A stretch of DNA of 64,000 bases, taken from assembly GCA_947561395.2 (NCBI GenBank), contig OX387185.1, positions 19,928,366-19,992,365 of the forward strand. Direction: 5' to 3'. Source of the DNA: Buxus sempervirens. Taxonomy: Eukaryota; Streptophyta; Magnoliopsida; Buxales; Buxaceae. A model generated the notes under the pieces. The model had not been told where the DNA came from. It saw only the letters and a list, made by a program, of their open reading frames with translations, and did no database searches. Below are positions 20,472-31,945 of this stretch, piece by piece; the stretch's first letter is position 1; each line of letters begins with the position of its first letter. The translations under genes were made by a program, and so were the position numbers.

Positions 20472-22112
20472 ATGTCTGCAACATCAGAACCGCACCCCTA
20501 TCTGGCATACTCTGCCGACTCATCATCACTCGAGTCTAATCCCGTCCCCCTCCCATACAACATGCATGAGTGGTTCGCCCCCCCCCCCCCCCATGCCACA
20601 GCGGAGGAGGAACCACCATCCACTCCTGAACTCGCAAACCTGCCGGATCCGTACGAGAGCTCGGACGAGTCTGCTGATACAGACTCAGATGACACGTTAG
20701 CAGAAAAGAGTGAGACAGTGAACGTCATCGAAGGAGATGGCGGTGACTCCCCTACAGGTTTCCCTCTTGTGCACTTCCACCCATCCGAAAACCAAGAATT
20801 CTTCTACCCAACCCCCATCTCTCACCCTAGCCCTGTAACCCTCAACATCCACGACATCATGGACTCGCCTCCACAAGACCCCTTCTACCTTTCATTCGAA
20901 CCACCTACCCTGAACCTTTCCAAGCTTAACCTGGAGCCACCATCGTACAAGGCCGCACCCCCACCTTACCCCACCCAATCCTTCCACCATCAAGCCACCT
21001 CCACAACCACCATTGAAGCAGAAATCGACCGAATCACCCGATCCGGTCGATACGTAAACACCGATCCCCCACCCACACCAGAGGGAGCAGAAGCAGAAAC
21101 AGAAGCGAAAAGGAAAGAAAAAGGGAAGGATGTGGTCACTGAATTGCCACAGACCCTCAAGAGAAAGGGAAGGGCCACGGAAGAAGAAATCATAGATTTG
21201 CACCATAGTGTGTTCACTCCAGAGTACGACCTCCTCCAGCAGTTGAACAAGGTGCCCACCCAAATCTCCATAATGCGGCTTCTGATTGATTCGGAAAAGC
21301 ACAGGGCAGTGTTAATGAAGGTCCTGGGGGACGCACACGTACCAGCAAGCATTGATCCCGAGCAGCTAGGGGCAGTGGTGTTAGTGATCATGGCACCCCA
21401 GGCCATCTCCTTCTCTGCAGCAGATCTGCCACCTGAGGGTTGCGACCAAACTGAGCCACTTTACATCACAGTGAAGTGCATCGACCTCATCGTAAAACGT
21501 GCCATGATTGACAATGGGTCGGCACTGAATATATGTCCAATGAGGACATTCCATAGCCTGCAGCTAAGTCCTTTAATGATCAAGCCAAGCGCTCATAACG
21601 TCAGAGGCTTCGACAACGCCAGAAGAGACTCACTGGGAGAGGTCACTCTAGTGATCGTAATTATAGATAGGCCCTTTACCATGGAGTTTGAACTCATGGA
21701 TATTAACGCCTCATTTAACTTGCTGATCGGGAGGCCTTGGCTGCATCAGGTAGGAGCAGTATCTTCCACACTACACAGAATGGTCCGATTTATATCGGGC
21801 AACGAGTTGATTACAGTGCATGCGGAGGATCACCGGGAGTTTGAGAGGGTTGGAGTGCCCTATGTGGACTATGAGTTGCCCACCGCCCTCAATTTCCAGG
21901 CAGTAGAGATGGTGCAAGTGAATCATATCCCGGAGTCTGAAAGAGCACAGCGACTCTCGAAGAGGAAGAGAAAGTACATGTTTAGCGCTGCTAATTGCGC
22001 AGACTGGGGTCTCAGAGCCGACGATGGATTGGGCAAGTATAAGCAAGGAATTAAGGTAGCCATCCAACCTTATGAGCAGACTACTGGGTTTGGACTGGGG
22101 TTCAGGCCATAG
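20472..22112 (+). pseudogene. pro: Aspartic protease region with C-terminal G-patch
   Basis: This cleaves the polyprotein. A long proline/acidic linker precedes the fold; it includes 15 consecutive C at 20578-20592, a slippage-prone spot. The active site reads MIDNGSALNICP (Asp codon 21510), i.e. DNG instead of DTG/DSG, as in other Ogre/Tat proteases. FNLLIGRPWLH follows as the second conserved block. The end (about 21996-22109) is a G-patch: DDGLGKYKQGIKVAI ... TGFGLGFRP. The frame equals that of gag. It meets TAG at 22110 but continues plausibly coding (YHRFTNMEREAAQAIE) to about 22350. Confidence 0.87.
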
Positions 22113-23529
22113 CCGGAAGACCATTCCCGACTCCTTGGGAACCGTGTCGAGAGGAAAAGAGCCAGAATTGAAGGAAGAGACCCCCATTGGCCCATATGCG
22201 TGCACGAGAAATTATACCACCGTTTCACTAACATGGAGCGTGAAGCGGCCCAAGCCATTGAGAATATAGTCCCCCAAGGATGGGGAGATGAGTTTCTGGA
22301 CACCCCTGCCATGGAAGAGGACTACCTGCAAGGACTGGCTCAGATGCTCGGAGGAACCACCATCAATGGAAATGGTTGGAGATGCAGTAGAAGTAGACCC
22401 GTTGGCTCCTGAGGGGTCGCCAGATGTCCTGCCAGCACTGATCGCCCTGGACTCTGTTGACGAGGTCACCATGGCCTTCGCCCCACTAGATGAGCAGTTC
22501 ATCCCTGATGGGATCCCGATCAACTCTGCAATTGTGATGGAAGTGCCGCCACCTGCTCCCCTGGAAGAATCCAAAGAAGAAGGTCCAATCATGTATGTCT
22601 GCATAATGGAAGGCCGAGACAGCTCAGGAGCACCAACCCGCAGGCCAAGGTCGCCTTCTCCACCTCCATATATCCCGCACCCCGGAACTCGCGATGGTTT
22701 GAATCGCATGTTCCGTAGCATGCCCCAAGTGCTAGGGCCAGTACCGGAAGAAGTGTACCATGCAGCTTACGGCAAATGGGCACCACCAGCTTACTCTTCT
22801 ACGGTGCCTGGGATACCAACTGGAATACCCATAATGCTTGCACCCCCCAAGGTTGACCCAGCCAACGAAGTCACCATCGCATATGCGCCACCCGAGGACG
22901 AGATACCAATGGCAATCGCCCTCAGTGGATCATGGGTAAGGGTATCGTCAGAGTCTGGCCCCCGATCAGAGAGAAGCCAAAACAAGCCGGTAGGAGGCGC
23001 AACACATGATCCTATCTACATCTCTTCTGACGAAAGCGCCAACATGGTGCTAGCAGGAGAGCCGGAAAAGACGATTGCTATCAACAAGGAAGCCGAGGCA
23101 TCACTGAAGAACTGGAGCGCCACGCCTTTTGCAATCAGCAAAGCTGCTATCCCAAAGGGGGTTTCTGTCACCTCTGAAATTTCTGTTGTAGCTACTGCTG
23201 AAATTTTTAATGAATATCTGAATGCTTCCTACTACTTGCTTCTGTTTGAAAATGAAAATAACAAAAATAAACAACTTGAGTATCGCAATCTTAGTGTCAA
23301 TCCCGACGCACACCTGGAAGATCTGGGGCACGGGATAGGTAATAAGATTGCCATAATTGAACAAAAAGAACAAAAAGAAATTGAAAAGCCAGTGCAAATG
23401 GAAATAATAAATGAAATGCATGAGCCAGTGCCCAATCCTGAAAACGAGCAAGAACTCGACAAATCCGATTGGGGCACTTGCCCATCGCAGCAAAACGATT
23501 CAGACATCGTCCCCTGTGAGCCTTTCTAG
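22113..23529 (+). pseudogene. Linker between protease and RT, acidic/proline-rich, with a frame change
   Basis: From 22113 to about 22350 the protein-like sequence lies in the gag-pro frame. After about 22350 the coding-like sequence is in the +1 frame (EEPPSMEMVGDAVEVDPLAP) and stays there through RT. The region has a partly repeated motif (VDEVTMAFAPLDEQ and ANEVTIAYAPPEDE) and ends with TAG at 23527, after which the same frame continues into RT. Ogre elements are described with an intron between protease and RT. I see no strong donor/acceptor pair here, so a small indel or a recoding site near 22350 is as likely. Confidence 0.65.
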
Positions 23530-24564
23530 CATGAGGACAATGATGAATCATGGGAGACCCCGCTCGAAATCCAACTTGCATTGGAAAGGCATGAAAAGGG
23601 TCTCCAGGCCAACATCGAGGAAACAGAGTCAATTGACATAGGTGTAGTAGCCCAACCAAGGATCCTCCAAATTGGTAAAAAGCTGTCACCATTATTGAGA
23701 AAACAGATATTTGATTTTCTTAAATCTTATTCTGACGTGTTTGCATGGTCATATGAGGATATGCCTGGGTTAGACATGGACTTGGTTGTGCATCGTTTAC
23801 CAACAAAGTCTGAGGCCGTACCTATGAAACAAAAGCTCAGGCGCACGAAGCCGGAATGGGCCCTGAAGATCAAGGAAGAGGTCACCAAGCAATTGGATGC
23901 CGGATTCTTGCAAGTAACTCACTATCCAGAGTTGTTGGCCAACATCGTGCCAGTTCCCAAGAAAGACGGGAAAGTCAGGATGTGTGTTGACTACAGAGAT
24001 CTGAATAGAGCAAGTCCGAAGGACGACTTCCTATTGCCGTACATTGATGTACTGGTGGACAATACAGCAACGCATTCGATGTTCTCTTTTATGGATGGTT
24101 TCTCTGGTTACAACCAGATAAGGATGGCACCTGAGGATATGGAGAAAACTTCCTTTATCACGCACTGGGGCACTTATTGCTACCGTGTGATGCCGTTCGG
24201 ACTGAAGAATGCAGGCGCTACATATCAGCGTGCGATGACTCTGTTGTTCTACGACATGATACACAAGGAGATGGAAGTGTATGTGGATGACATGATAGCA
24301 AAATCCAAGGAAGAAGAAGACCACTTGGTGAACCTTGGAAAGATGTTCGACAGACTCAGAGAGCACAAACTTCGGCTCAACCCAAACAAGTGTGTGTTTG
24401 GAGTGACTTCAGGAAAATTGCTCGGATTCATAGTGGGCAAGCGAGGCATTGAGGTTGACCCCGTCAAAGCCAAGGCAATTCTGGAAATGCCTCCTCCGTC
24501 GACTGAAAAGGAAGTAAGAGGGTTCTTGGGCAGGTTGCAATATATCAGTCGATTCATCGCATAG
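23530..24564 (+). pseudogene. pol: Reverse transcriptase domain
   Basis: This copies the genomic RNA into cDNA. Blocks run in order from SYSDVFAWSYEDMPGLD, through NIVPVPKKDGKVRMCVDYRD, FMDGFSGYNQIRM and THWGTYCYRVMPFGLKNAGA, to the catalytic YVDD (codons from 24280; both Asp present), then the thumb/connection ending GFLGRLQYISRFIA. TAG at 24562 sits where the family has a Gln, so a single CAG to TAG change is the simplest cause. The catalytic core itself is intact. The frame matches 22350-23529 and the RNase H that follows. Confidence 0.93.
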
Positions 24565-25076
24565 ATGACTCCTGTGTGCGAGCCTATATTCAAGCTGTTG
24601 AAGAAAGATAACCCTGTGGTTTGGAATGACGACTGCCAAGTAGCGTTTGATAAAATCAAGGCCTATCTGATGAGTCCGCCGACATTGGTCCTGCCTATCC
24701 CAGGACGACCTTTGATCATGTATCTGATAGTCTCTGAGACCGCAGTAGGATGTGTGTTAGGGCAACACGATGAGAAAGGAAGAAAAGAACAAGCAATCTA
24801 CTACTTGAGCAAGAAATTTACCGATTTTGAAGTTAGATACACAGTGCTTGAAAAGACATGTTGCGCCTTGGTCTGGGCAGCTCAAAAGCTCCGGCATTAT
24901 TTGCTTAGCCACACAATCTTGCTAATCTCCAATCTGGATCCGTTGAAGTACATCTTTGAGAAGCCGATTTCCACCGGTAGGGTCGCCAGATGGCAGGTCC
25001 TTTTGTCCGAGTACGACATTGTCTACACGACTAGAAAGGCAATAAAAGGGCAAGCTGTGGCGGATCACTTGGCAGA
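24565..25076 (+). pseudogene. pol: First RNase H (gypsy type), catalytically degenerate
   Basis: The usual gypsy RNase H follows RT in frame (MTPVCEPIFKLLKK ... YYLSKKFTDFE ... LEKTCCALVWAAQKLRHYL). The first catalytic Asp of the fold is missing: the segment reads MYLIVSETAVGCVL, where active enzymes have a TDAS-like motif. The later TDH-type motif is also altered (SNLDPLKYIF). This loss is known for Tat elements, where the second RNase H takes over. The frame is interrupted at LADV by a solo LTR starting at 25077. Confidence 0.88.
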
Positions 25077-26299
25077 TGTAAGTGTGAAAACTCACACTCC
25101 TTATATGGCAAATGTTTGACAAATTATATCCTCTAATAATCTTCAAGATGTGCAGAATCAAAATATAAATTCTATGAATTTAGTAAAGAGGAAAGTAAGG
25201 CTGCCACACAGCTACCACGCCACTGGTAGCTCAAGGAAATGTAAAGATTTCTAAAGAAAGAACATTTCGTAAAGGCACTTGCAAGGATCAACGCCGCTAC
25301 CACTCCGCTGGCAGCACATAAGTGAAATCGCACTTTGAAAGTAAAGCACGCGTACCAGCTTCGTAAGGTGACGCCGACACACCGCTGGTAGCGCAGAGCA
25401 AGATTGAAGAGTCTACAAATCAGCTGTGCACATGCCGCGTTCCCTCACGCTAGCAGCGCGCTGGCAGCGCGCCCTTAACTGAGTCTTTTGGATTTGAGCA
25501 GGATTTGAGTACGCTTCCAGCTGTCTACCCCGATCGCACCACGACGCCACCAGCGCTCGACGCGATCTGAGATTTCTTCTTTAAATAGACGAGCTGTATT
25601 ATTTTTGAAGGGACTTTTCCTTTGATCAATTGGATTTGGATCTTGAGGTGTTCGAGATTCAATCAATTCGTTTTTAGAAAGTCGGTGATCGAGTGAGGGG
25701 GAGATCTGAGAGAGATCACCTGGAATTGAAGTTTGAGGATTCTTCTTCAGTTCGTAACTTCACTGGATCGTGAGATCTCCTGGATTGGTGATCGACCTTG
25801 TTGGATGCATAGGTGGATTCCTATTGCATTGGATCATCTCAGTGGACTCTGAGGTGATTGTCACGATCTGGATTGATCGTGAATTGCAGCTTGTGGATTC
25901 AAGTTGTGTTGCAGTTCGTGGATTCGAGCTGTGGATCTGGATTGATCGTCACTTGCAGCTTGTGGATTCAAGTTGTGTTGCAGTTCATGGATTCGAGCTG
26001 TGGATCTAGATAGATCGTGAATTGCAGCTTGTGGATTCAAGTTGCGCTACAGTTCGTGGATTCGAGCTGTAGATTGCTGTTGAGTGAGTTCAATTGTAAA
26101 GGTTAAGTGTGTTTTCCTTTGTAATTGCCTTTCATTCAATAGTGGAGATTCTAAGGGTTAGTCGCCTCATATAGACTCGAGGATTTTTCCTGGATCTGGA
26201 TTCAGGTTTTCTCGTATAATCTCTGTGTGTTGTTTCCGCATTGTTAAGATCATAATTGTTGTAGATCGTGGACCTTTAGAGTAGTCTCCTACTCTTTCA
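25077..26299 (+). mobile_element. Nested solo LTR (1223 bp) inside pol, probably Ty1/copia type
   Basis: Starts TGTAAGTG, ends CTCTTTCA, and is flanked by perfect TSDs GCAGA (25072-25076, 26300-26304). Removing it with one TSD rejoins the pol frame exactly. It contains four short dyads of GCTACCA...TGGTAGC type (25205-25470), a TATA-like TTTAAATAGAC (about 25580), three 69-bp tandem units (25861-26075), and an end rich in words common in copia LTR tails (GATTTTTCC, AATCTCTGTGTGTTG). Copia assignment is a guess from that tail. Strand follows the TATA and tail order. Confidence 0.9.
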
Positions 26300-26304
26300 G
26301 CAGA

Positions 26305-26836
26305 GCATCCACTACCTGACTACCAACCACTTCTGACTCACTTCCCGGACGAAGATGTGATGTGTACAGAGTCTGCAGATGATACAGAAGAAACCAAATG
26401 GCAAATGTTCTTTGACGGGATGGTGAATGTAAATGGAAAAGGGATCGGAGCAGTGCTAATCTCCCCAGACGGTGTCCATCACCCGATAGCAGCGAAACTT
26501 CTGTTTGATTGCACTAGCAACATGGCCGAATATGAAGCATGTGTGTTAGGCCTGTGAGCAGCAATCGAGATGAATATACAAGAGCTAAAAGTATTCGGTG
26601 ATTCAAGCCTTATCATCTATCAAGTGATGGGAGACTGGAAGACCAGAGATGTGAAGTTAGTGCCATACCAAGAGCTGGTCAAGGAATTAGAAGAGGAATT
26701 TGAGAGCGTGACATTCGACTACATGCCACGAGACGGGAACCGGTTCGCGGATGCGCTGGCTACGCTGGCATCAATGGCCACCATCACGGGTGATACTTGG
26801 GTGCAACCATTGGAGATAGAAATTCGGCGCTACCCT
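26305..26836 (+). pseudogene. pol: Second RNase H (archaeal-type, aRH)
   Basis: This extra RNase H between the first RNase H and integrase is diagnostic for Tat/Ogre elements. All acidic catalytic positions are visible: FFDG (Asp codon 26414), AEYEAC (Glu), FGDSSL (Asp 26599) and FADALATL (Asp 26750). The entry sequence AEHPLPDYQPL follows directly after the nested LTR. TGA at 26555 breaks the frame where an Arg codon (CGA) fits. The fold is otherwise complete. Confidence 0.9.
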
Positions 26837-28129
26837 GTTTACTGCTTCAGTGTCGAGAAAAGCACACCCGAAGAGGAGCCTTGGTACACAGATATAGAGA
26901 GGTATATAAGAGACAGAATTCTGCCAGAAGGTGCCTCAGCTGCAGAGAAGCGAACTATACAGAGGTTGGCAGGGCAATACTTCTATAGTGGGGGCAGACT
27001 GTACAAGAAGTCATACAACGATTCCCTACTGCTATGTGTCAGAGAAGCCGAGGCGCAGAAGTTAATCGAGGAAGTCCACGGAGGGTTGTGCGACGCACAC
27101 ATGAATGGGCATATGCTAGCAAGGAAGATTCTAAGGATGGGCTATTACTGGATGACCATGGAAGCCGACTGCTACGCTCATGTTAGAAAATGCCAGTTAT
27201 GCCAGATTTATGCCGACAACATCCATGCACCGCCGAATACGTTGTACTCCATGACATCACCTTGGCCGTTTGCCATCTGGGGAATCGACATGATAGGCTA
27301 GGTTCATCCAATGGCTTCAAAAGGGCATCGGTTCATCTTAGTGGCAATTGACTATTTTACCAAGTGGGTAGAGGCCATGTCCTTCGTGGATGTGAAGAAA
27401 TCTCATGTGCTCAAGTTTATTAGAAACAATATAGTCTGTCGCTACGGAGTTCCAGAAGCCATCATCACTGATAATGCAAAGAATCTGAATAATAAGGACA
27501 TGGAAAAGATGTGTGAAGATCTGAAGATCAGACATCTAAACTCCACGGCATACTGGCCCAAGATGAATGGGGCAGTAGAGGCTGCCAACAAGAATCTGAA
27601 GAAGATACTTGAGAAAATGGTAGTCACTTACAGAGACTGGCATGAGAAGCTGCCCTATGCACTGCACGCCTAACAGACGTCGATTAGGACATCGACTAGG
27701 GCAACCCCTTTCTCCCTGGTATATGGAATGGAAGCAGTCCTCCCCGTGGAAGCACAGATTCCGTCACTCAGAATTCTGAAGGAAGCTGAAATCAGTGACG
27801 TCGAATGGAAAGAATCCAGATTTGACCAATTGCAGTTATTGGATGAAAAGAGGATCAAGGCTTTGTGCCATGGCCAGCTCTATCAACAGAGAGTGGCGTG
27901 AGCCTACAACAAGAAAGTGAAGCCACCACAGTTCAAGGTGGGAGACCTAGTACTGAAGAGAATCTTTCCTCATCAAGAGGACAACAGAGGGAAATTCAAG
28001 CCAAACTACGAAGGGCCATTCGTAGTCCACAAGGTGCTGTCTCGAGGAGAACTTATCCTGCAAGAAATGGACGGGGCAATTTTTCCTGAGCCGATAAATG
28101 CGGACGCCGTCAAACTGTACTACGCCTAA
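26837..28129 (+). pseudogene. pol: Integrase region
   Basis: This inserts the cDNA into the genome. The N-terminal zinc site has His at 27077 and 27098 and Cys at 27191 and 27200 (KCQLCQ). The catalytic core shows D (27287, WGIDMIG), D (27470, IITDNAKN) and E (27578, NGAVEAANK). The C-terminal part has VGDLVLKR and YEGPFVVHKVL. I see no chromodomain. Stops: TAG 27299, TAA 27671, TGA 27899; the frame is otherwise continuous to TAA 28127. TAG and TGA fit CAG and CGA changes; TAA fits a Tyr codon. Confidence 0.92.
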
Positions 28130-28802
28130 GATCATTCTGATTGGGAAATGAAGAGAGGCCATCCTTGACTCTCCTTTAGACTGTAAATCCTTCCAAATAC
28201 CTTAAATTCTCCCCTAGTTAAACAATTTTGAGCCTTAAAATTCTTTCAACCCATTGCAAGTGTTCTACACATCAAATGGGGCATTCTTGGCAAAGCAAAA
28301 AGAAACAGGGCATCCTTGCCCATAAAAACCTCAAAAAAGAGAAGAAAATGCAATAGAAAAAGGAAAAAAAAAAAGAAAATGGTGAAATGTTTGCCCCGCC
28401 AAAAATAAAGATACAAATAAGCCAGGATGTAAGTCCCACCAACAATAAAAGTAGCACACTTTGCAAACCCAAATAATTAAGCTTTTTCGAGCCATCTATC
28501 CTTTCTTTCATAAACAAGACCCAGCCTACGTTTCGTCCTATCTCTAAGACCTCTTGGATCCCAAAAAGAATGATCAGGGCAAACAGTTGAGCCTGCGTTC
28601 ATCAGCAATGACGAAATTCAGAGTTTTCTAGAAAGGCTGGACACAGCGAAAACCCGAAAAAAGGGCGTTGTGTGGTTAGTCAAAAAAAAAAAACAAAAAA
28701 AAAGAACTGGTCGCATCTGGTTTGAGCAGAGCAAGAAACAGAGGAGAGCAATAACAGTGGCAGACATTAAACTGAGAAAATTGCACAGATCTGAGAGGGT
28801 CA
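28130..28802 (+). other. 3' non-coding internal region, first part
   Basis: Downstream of pol. A-rich (A runs at 28365 and 28682). It ends in TSD GGTCA (28798-28802), where a T solo LTR entered, and resumes at 32727. No gene seen. Confidence 0.7.
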
Positions 28803-29865
28803 TGTGCACATGGGAAATCGCACGTCGGGGCACACAGATTTTCGTGCGTGCCTCCGGGAGGGTAAAACGGTAATTTGGAGTCGCCACCGCCTGATGGGGT
28901 GCAGGCGGACACCTGGGTGCCTAAGTTGGTCTATTGGGCTTGGTCTGCGGCTTGAGATTCTAAGCAAGTTCTCGGTTACGGTCCGGGGAAGTCCATAGAC
29001 ACCCCGGTCCGCCCCGTCGGATGACGGGTCCCGTGGGTTCCTCCTGGTTTGAGTCAACTCGCTGATTTCTCACCCGATTCCTATTCTGGCATGCAGTTTG
29101 GTCAAGTCTGGTGGGACCACCTGAGTGGTGTGGGTCCCTTTAATTGCTTTTATCTTTCTTAATTTTAAGTGATCTGAGTCTGAGTGGGCGGGCCCCGTTG
29201 GAAGGCCCGCGGTGTCCTTGGTGGGCTTGGTTAAGCCCACATGCCTCTGGTGGGCCTCCTTCTAAGCCTGGGAGGCCATTTGGGCTTAGGTTAAATGAGT
29301 TGATTTGTTTTAGTGGCTCAGATTGGAAGATTAAGTGATTTCCATGCAAAAGGTGGGTCTGCATTGGTTTGCGGGCCTCTGGGTTGGCCTCACAATGGTT
29401 ACCAAGTATTTTAATTTATCTTGCTTAGATTTTCCAAAATGGGTTGGACATCGGGTTTGGGCAGTCCAAATTTGGGCTTGAAAGCCTAAGTTCCTTGAAG
29501 TCAGGGTTTAAACCCTTACTTGGTTCGGTTAGTGGGCTTGGTGGGCCCGGTAGGCCCTAGCCCATGGTCTCGGCCAAACAATGCTAAATTAACACATTGT
29601 GTTACAAAATGGGCTTTCGGGTGGGCTGCATTGGGTTTGGCCCATCCAGCTTAGTTGATTAGCTTGTTTAATTTACTCATTTACATGCACAAGAGTTCAT
29701 TGGGCTTGGTGGGCCCCGTTGGAAGGCCCGCTGTGTATCTAGTTGGACCGGTGGTCCAGGTCCCATGTTGGGTTTCCGAGTCACCCGGGAACCCTGCCGG
29801 TACTTGGTTTGATTGAAAGAACATAAAAAAATGCAAATACCACAAAAATGGGCTTAACATAGTGT

Positions 29866-30010
29866 AGCCGACCTTGCTGGTCGGCTACACATAATAACAC
29901 TTGTAGCCGACCTAAGGTGTCGGCTACACAAGCAAGAGCATGTAACCGGGCAAAGTGGTCAGCTACAAGCAACCCCATGCTGATCCGACCTGAGTTGTCG
30001 GATCAGCTAA
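29866..30010 (-). repeat. Dyad array (GTAGCCGACC...GGTCGGCTAC) in the T LTR
   Basis: Four successive inverted repeats: GTGTAGCCGACC/GGTCGGCTACAC, TGTAGCCGACC/GTCGGCTACA, a decayed TGTAACCGGGC/GTCAGCTACA unit and TGATCCGACC/TCGGATCA. The T solo at 52860 has one GTGTATCCGGC/GCCGGATACAC dyad (about 57459-57484) at the matching place. Confidence 0.8.
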
Positions 30011-31727
30011 CAGAGAGCTTGTTTGTGACTTCTTCCAAATGGGATGTGATTTTGGGCTTCTTAGGAGGGTTCTAAGGTCTTGTGGGCCCTTGGGAAGGCC
30101 CACACAAGTTCTGGAGATGGGGAATCCCCCATTTTTTGGTCTTTTTTGGTGGGTTTTGAGGGATCAAGATAAAATGGGAGGAGGGCTTGGTTGGCTGCCC
30201 TCCCACCTCTTTACATGCACACATAGCAACAAAACGGGGGCCTTGGCATCCTAATTTTGGTGCTTCCACTCCACCCACCAATAAGTAATCAAAGCCCAAC
30301 GACAAGACATACTATACTACACACTTTTTAACACAAGCAACCATGATACAGTCACATTGGACAGCAGCCGATAAGGGAAACTTAAATAAGATCCCGGCAT
30401 GCTGATGGGGGTGGAAATGACATATACAAAAAAGTGAAGAGGAAAGGAACCTTCATGCATGGTTCTAATGGTTGATGGTAAACATGCCACCCAAGGCCAT
30501 GTGGAGAGAACACTTGCTGTAGGTACAGGGGACAGCAACCATTGAGTGAGGTTCACATGTGCTAATGAGAGTGGGAAGTGCCTAGGGGTTGGGGAGAGAG
30601 GCTACCTTCACACAAGGTGCTTAAAGGGCTGCATGGGGAGCCTAGGAGGGAGGCTTTAGTGGTGGACGAGCACACTAAAATGAGCAGCTAGGCCATGTGC
30701 AAATGAAGTAAAGAAAACTCAGCATGCTTCTAATTGTGAAGGGTAGTGGTGTGTGCACTAGGCATATGCTAACAAGAGCTTGAAGCATGCATGTTCCATG
30801 AGCTATAAAACACTAAAATGGCATACATTAAAAAGAAGGGGCTGCTTCCCATAACAGCAACCGAAACACATAAATAAAAGATCATGGCATGGAGAAGGGG
30901 AACATGCAATATTAAAGAGGAGATGGGTAGCCTAGCATAGACATGCACATCCCACGAATCATGATACCCTAGAAATCTACACATCACACAAGAAAAGAAA
31001 TGAAATGCACCAATGAGAGAAAGGATAGGAGGGGGGTTTACATAGGGGTACGTGGGATTAGCAAACAAAGGGGGGAACATGCTCCCCCCATTCGAATGAG
31101 CATAACATTGACAAAACAGAAATTTAAATACCCTTAAAAGTGTATAGAAAAGGTACTCTCATCCTCTCTAAAGCCCCTACATATGCTCCCCTTACCAATG
31201 AGACATTCACATACAAAAATGAGGATCAAACACATGAAGATCATGTAGGAAAGATAGCTCAAAACAAGGGAGAGACCATACTTTTCTAAACACTATAAAA
31301 ATGCCTCATTCTCATATATGTGAAATAAAAGGTACTAGGGAACATTACCTTGGGATTTCTCTTCTTCTTGGAGGTGTGTTGAGCCTTTTGGAGCACAAGT
31401 AGCTGCTGGAACAGCAACCTTGAAGCACCACCAGCAACTCCCCAGTCCTCTTTTGAATGAAGATGAAGAAGAAAAGAAGAGAAGAGGGATAGGGTGGTCC
31501 AAAAGAGGTTTTTTTTGGGTGGTGTAGGAGGTGAAGAGATGTTAAGAGAGGAGGTCAATGGGAGAGAGGTGGGAGAGATGGGTTGGGAGAGATGGGAGAG
31601 AGGTTGGAGAGAATGGGAGGATGCCAAAAATGAGCTCCACCAACCCCATACGTATGGGGCTTGGTGCTTTTTTATAGTGGGGTGATATGGGTGTGATGTG
31701 TATGCATGCATGGGGGACACAATCATG

Positions 31728-31945
31728 GGAGAGAGAGAGAGAGAGAGAGAGAGATAGTGTTGCATGCATGGATGATTATGTATGCCCATGTGGGAGAGAG
31801 AGAGAGAGATGCATGCATGGATGAGGATGATGCATGCCCATGGGGGAGAGAGAGAGAGAGAGAGAGAGAGTTAATGCATGATGATATGATGCATGGGGGG
31901 GATCATAGGGGACATGGATTTATGAAGGAGAGAGAGAGAGAGAGA
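31728..31945 (-). repeat. (GA)n microsatellites, plus-strand reading, in the T LTR
   Basis: Repeated GAGAGAGA runs at about 31731-31755, 31793-31810, 31847-31871 and 31927-31945, separated by ATGCATGCATGG-type words. The unit (GA)n plus GCATGCATG itself recurs about four times, so this is a composite minisatellite. Confidence 0.85.

Noticed and set aside
20892..21406. Minus-strand frames of 136-138 codons opposite protease
   Set aside because: Shadows of the protease frame with no motifs of their own.
22113..23529. A classical Ogre intron between protease and RT
   Set aside because: Both frames look coding up to about 22350 and after it, and I find no strong donor/acceptor pair. Left open as a frame change.
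25077..26299. A spliceosomal intron in pol (GAT/GTAAGT ... TTTCAG)
   Set aside because: The 5-bp TSD GCAGA and TG...CA ends identify a solo LTR. Splicing at these sites would leave five extra bases and break the frame, whereas precise removal of insert plus one TSD restores it.
31728..31945. (GA)n tract as a regulatory GAGA element of a gene
   Set aside because: No host gene nearby. It is a microsatellite within a solo LTR; kept only as a repeat.
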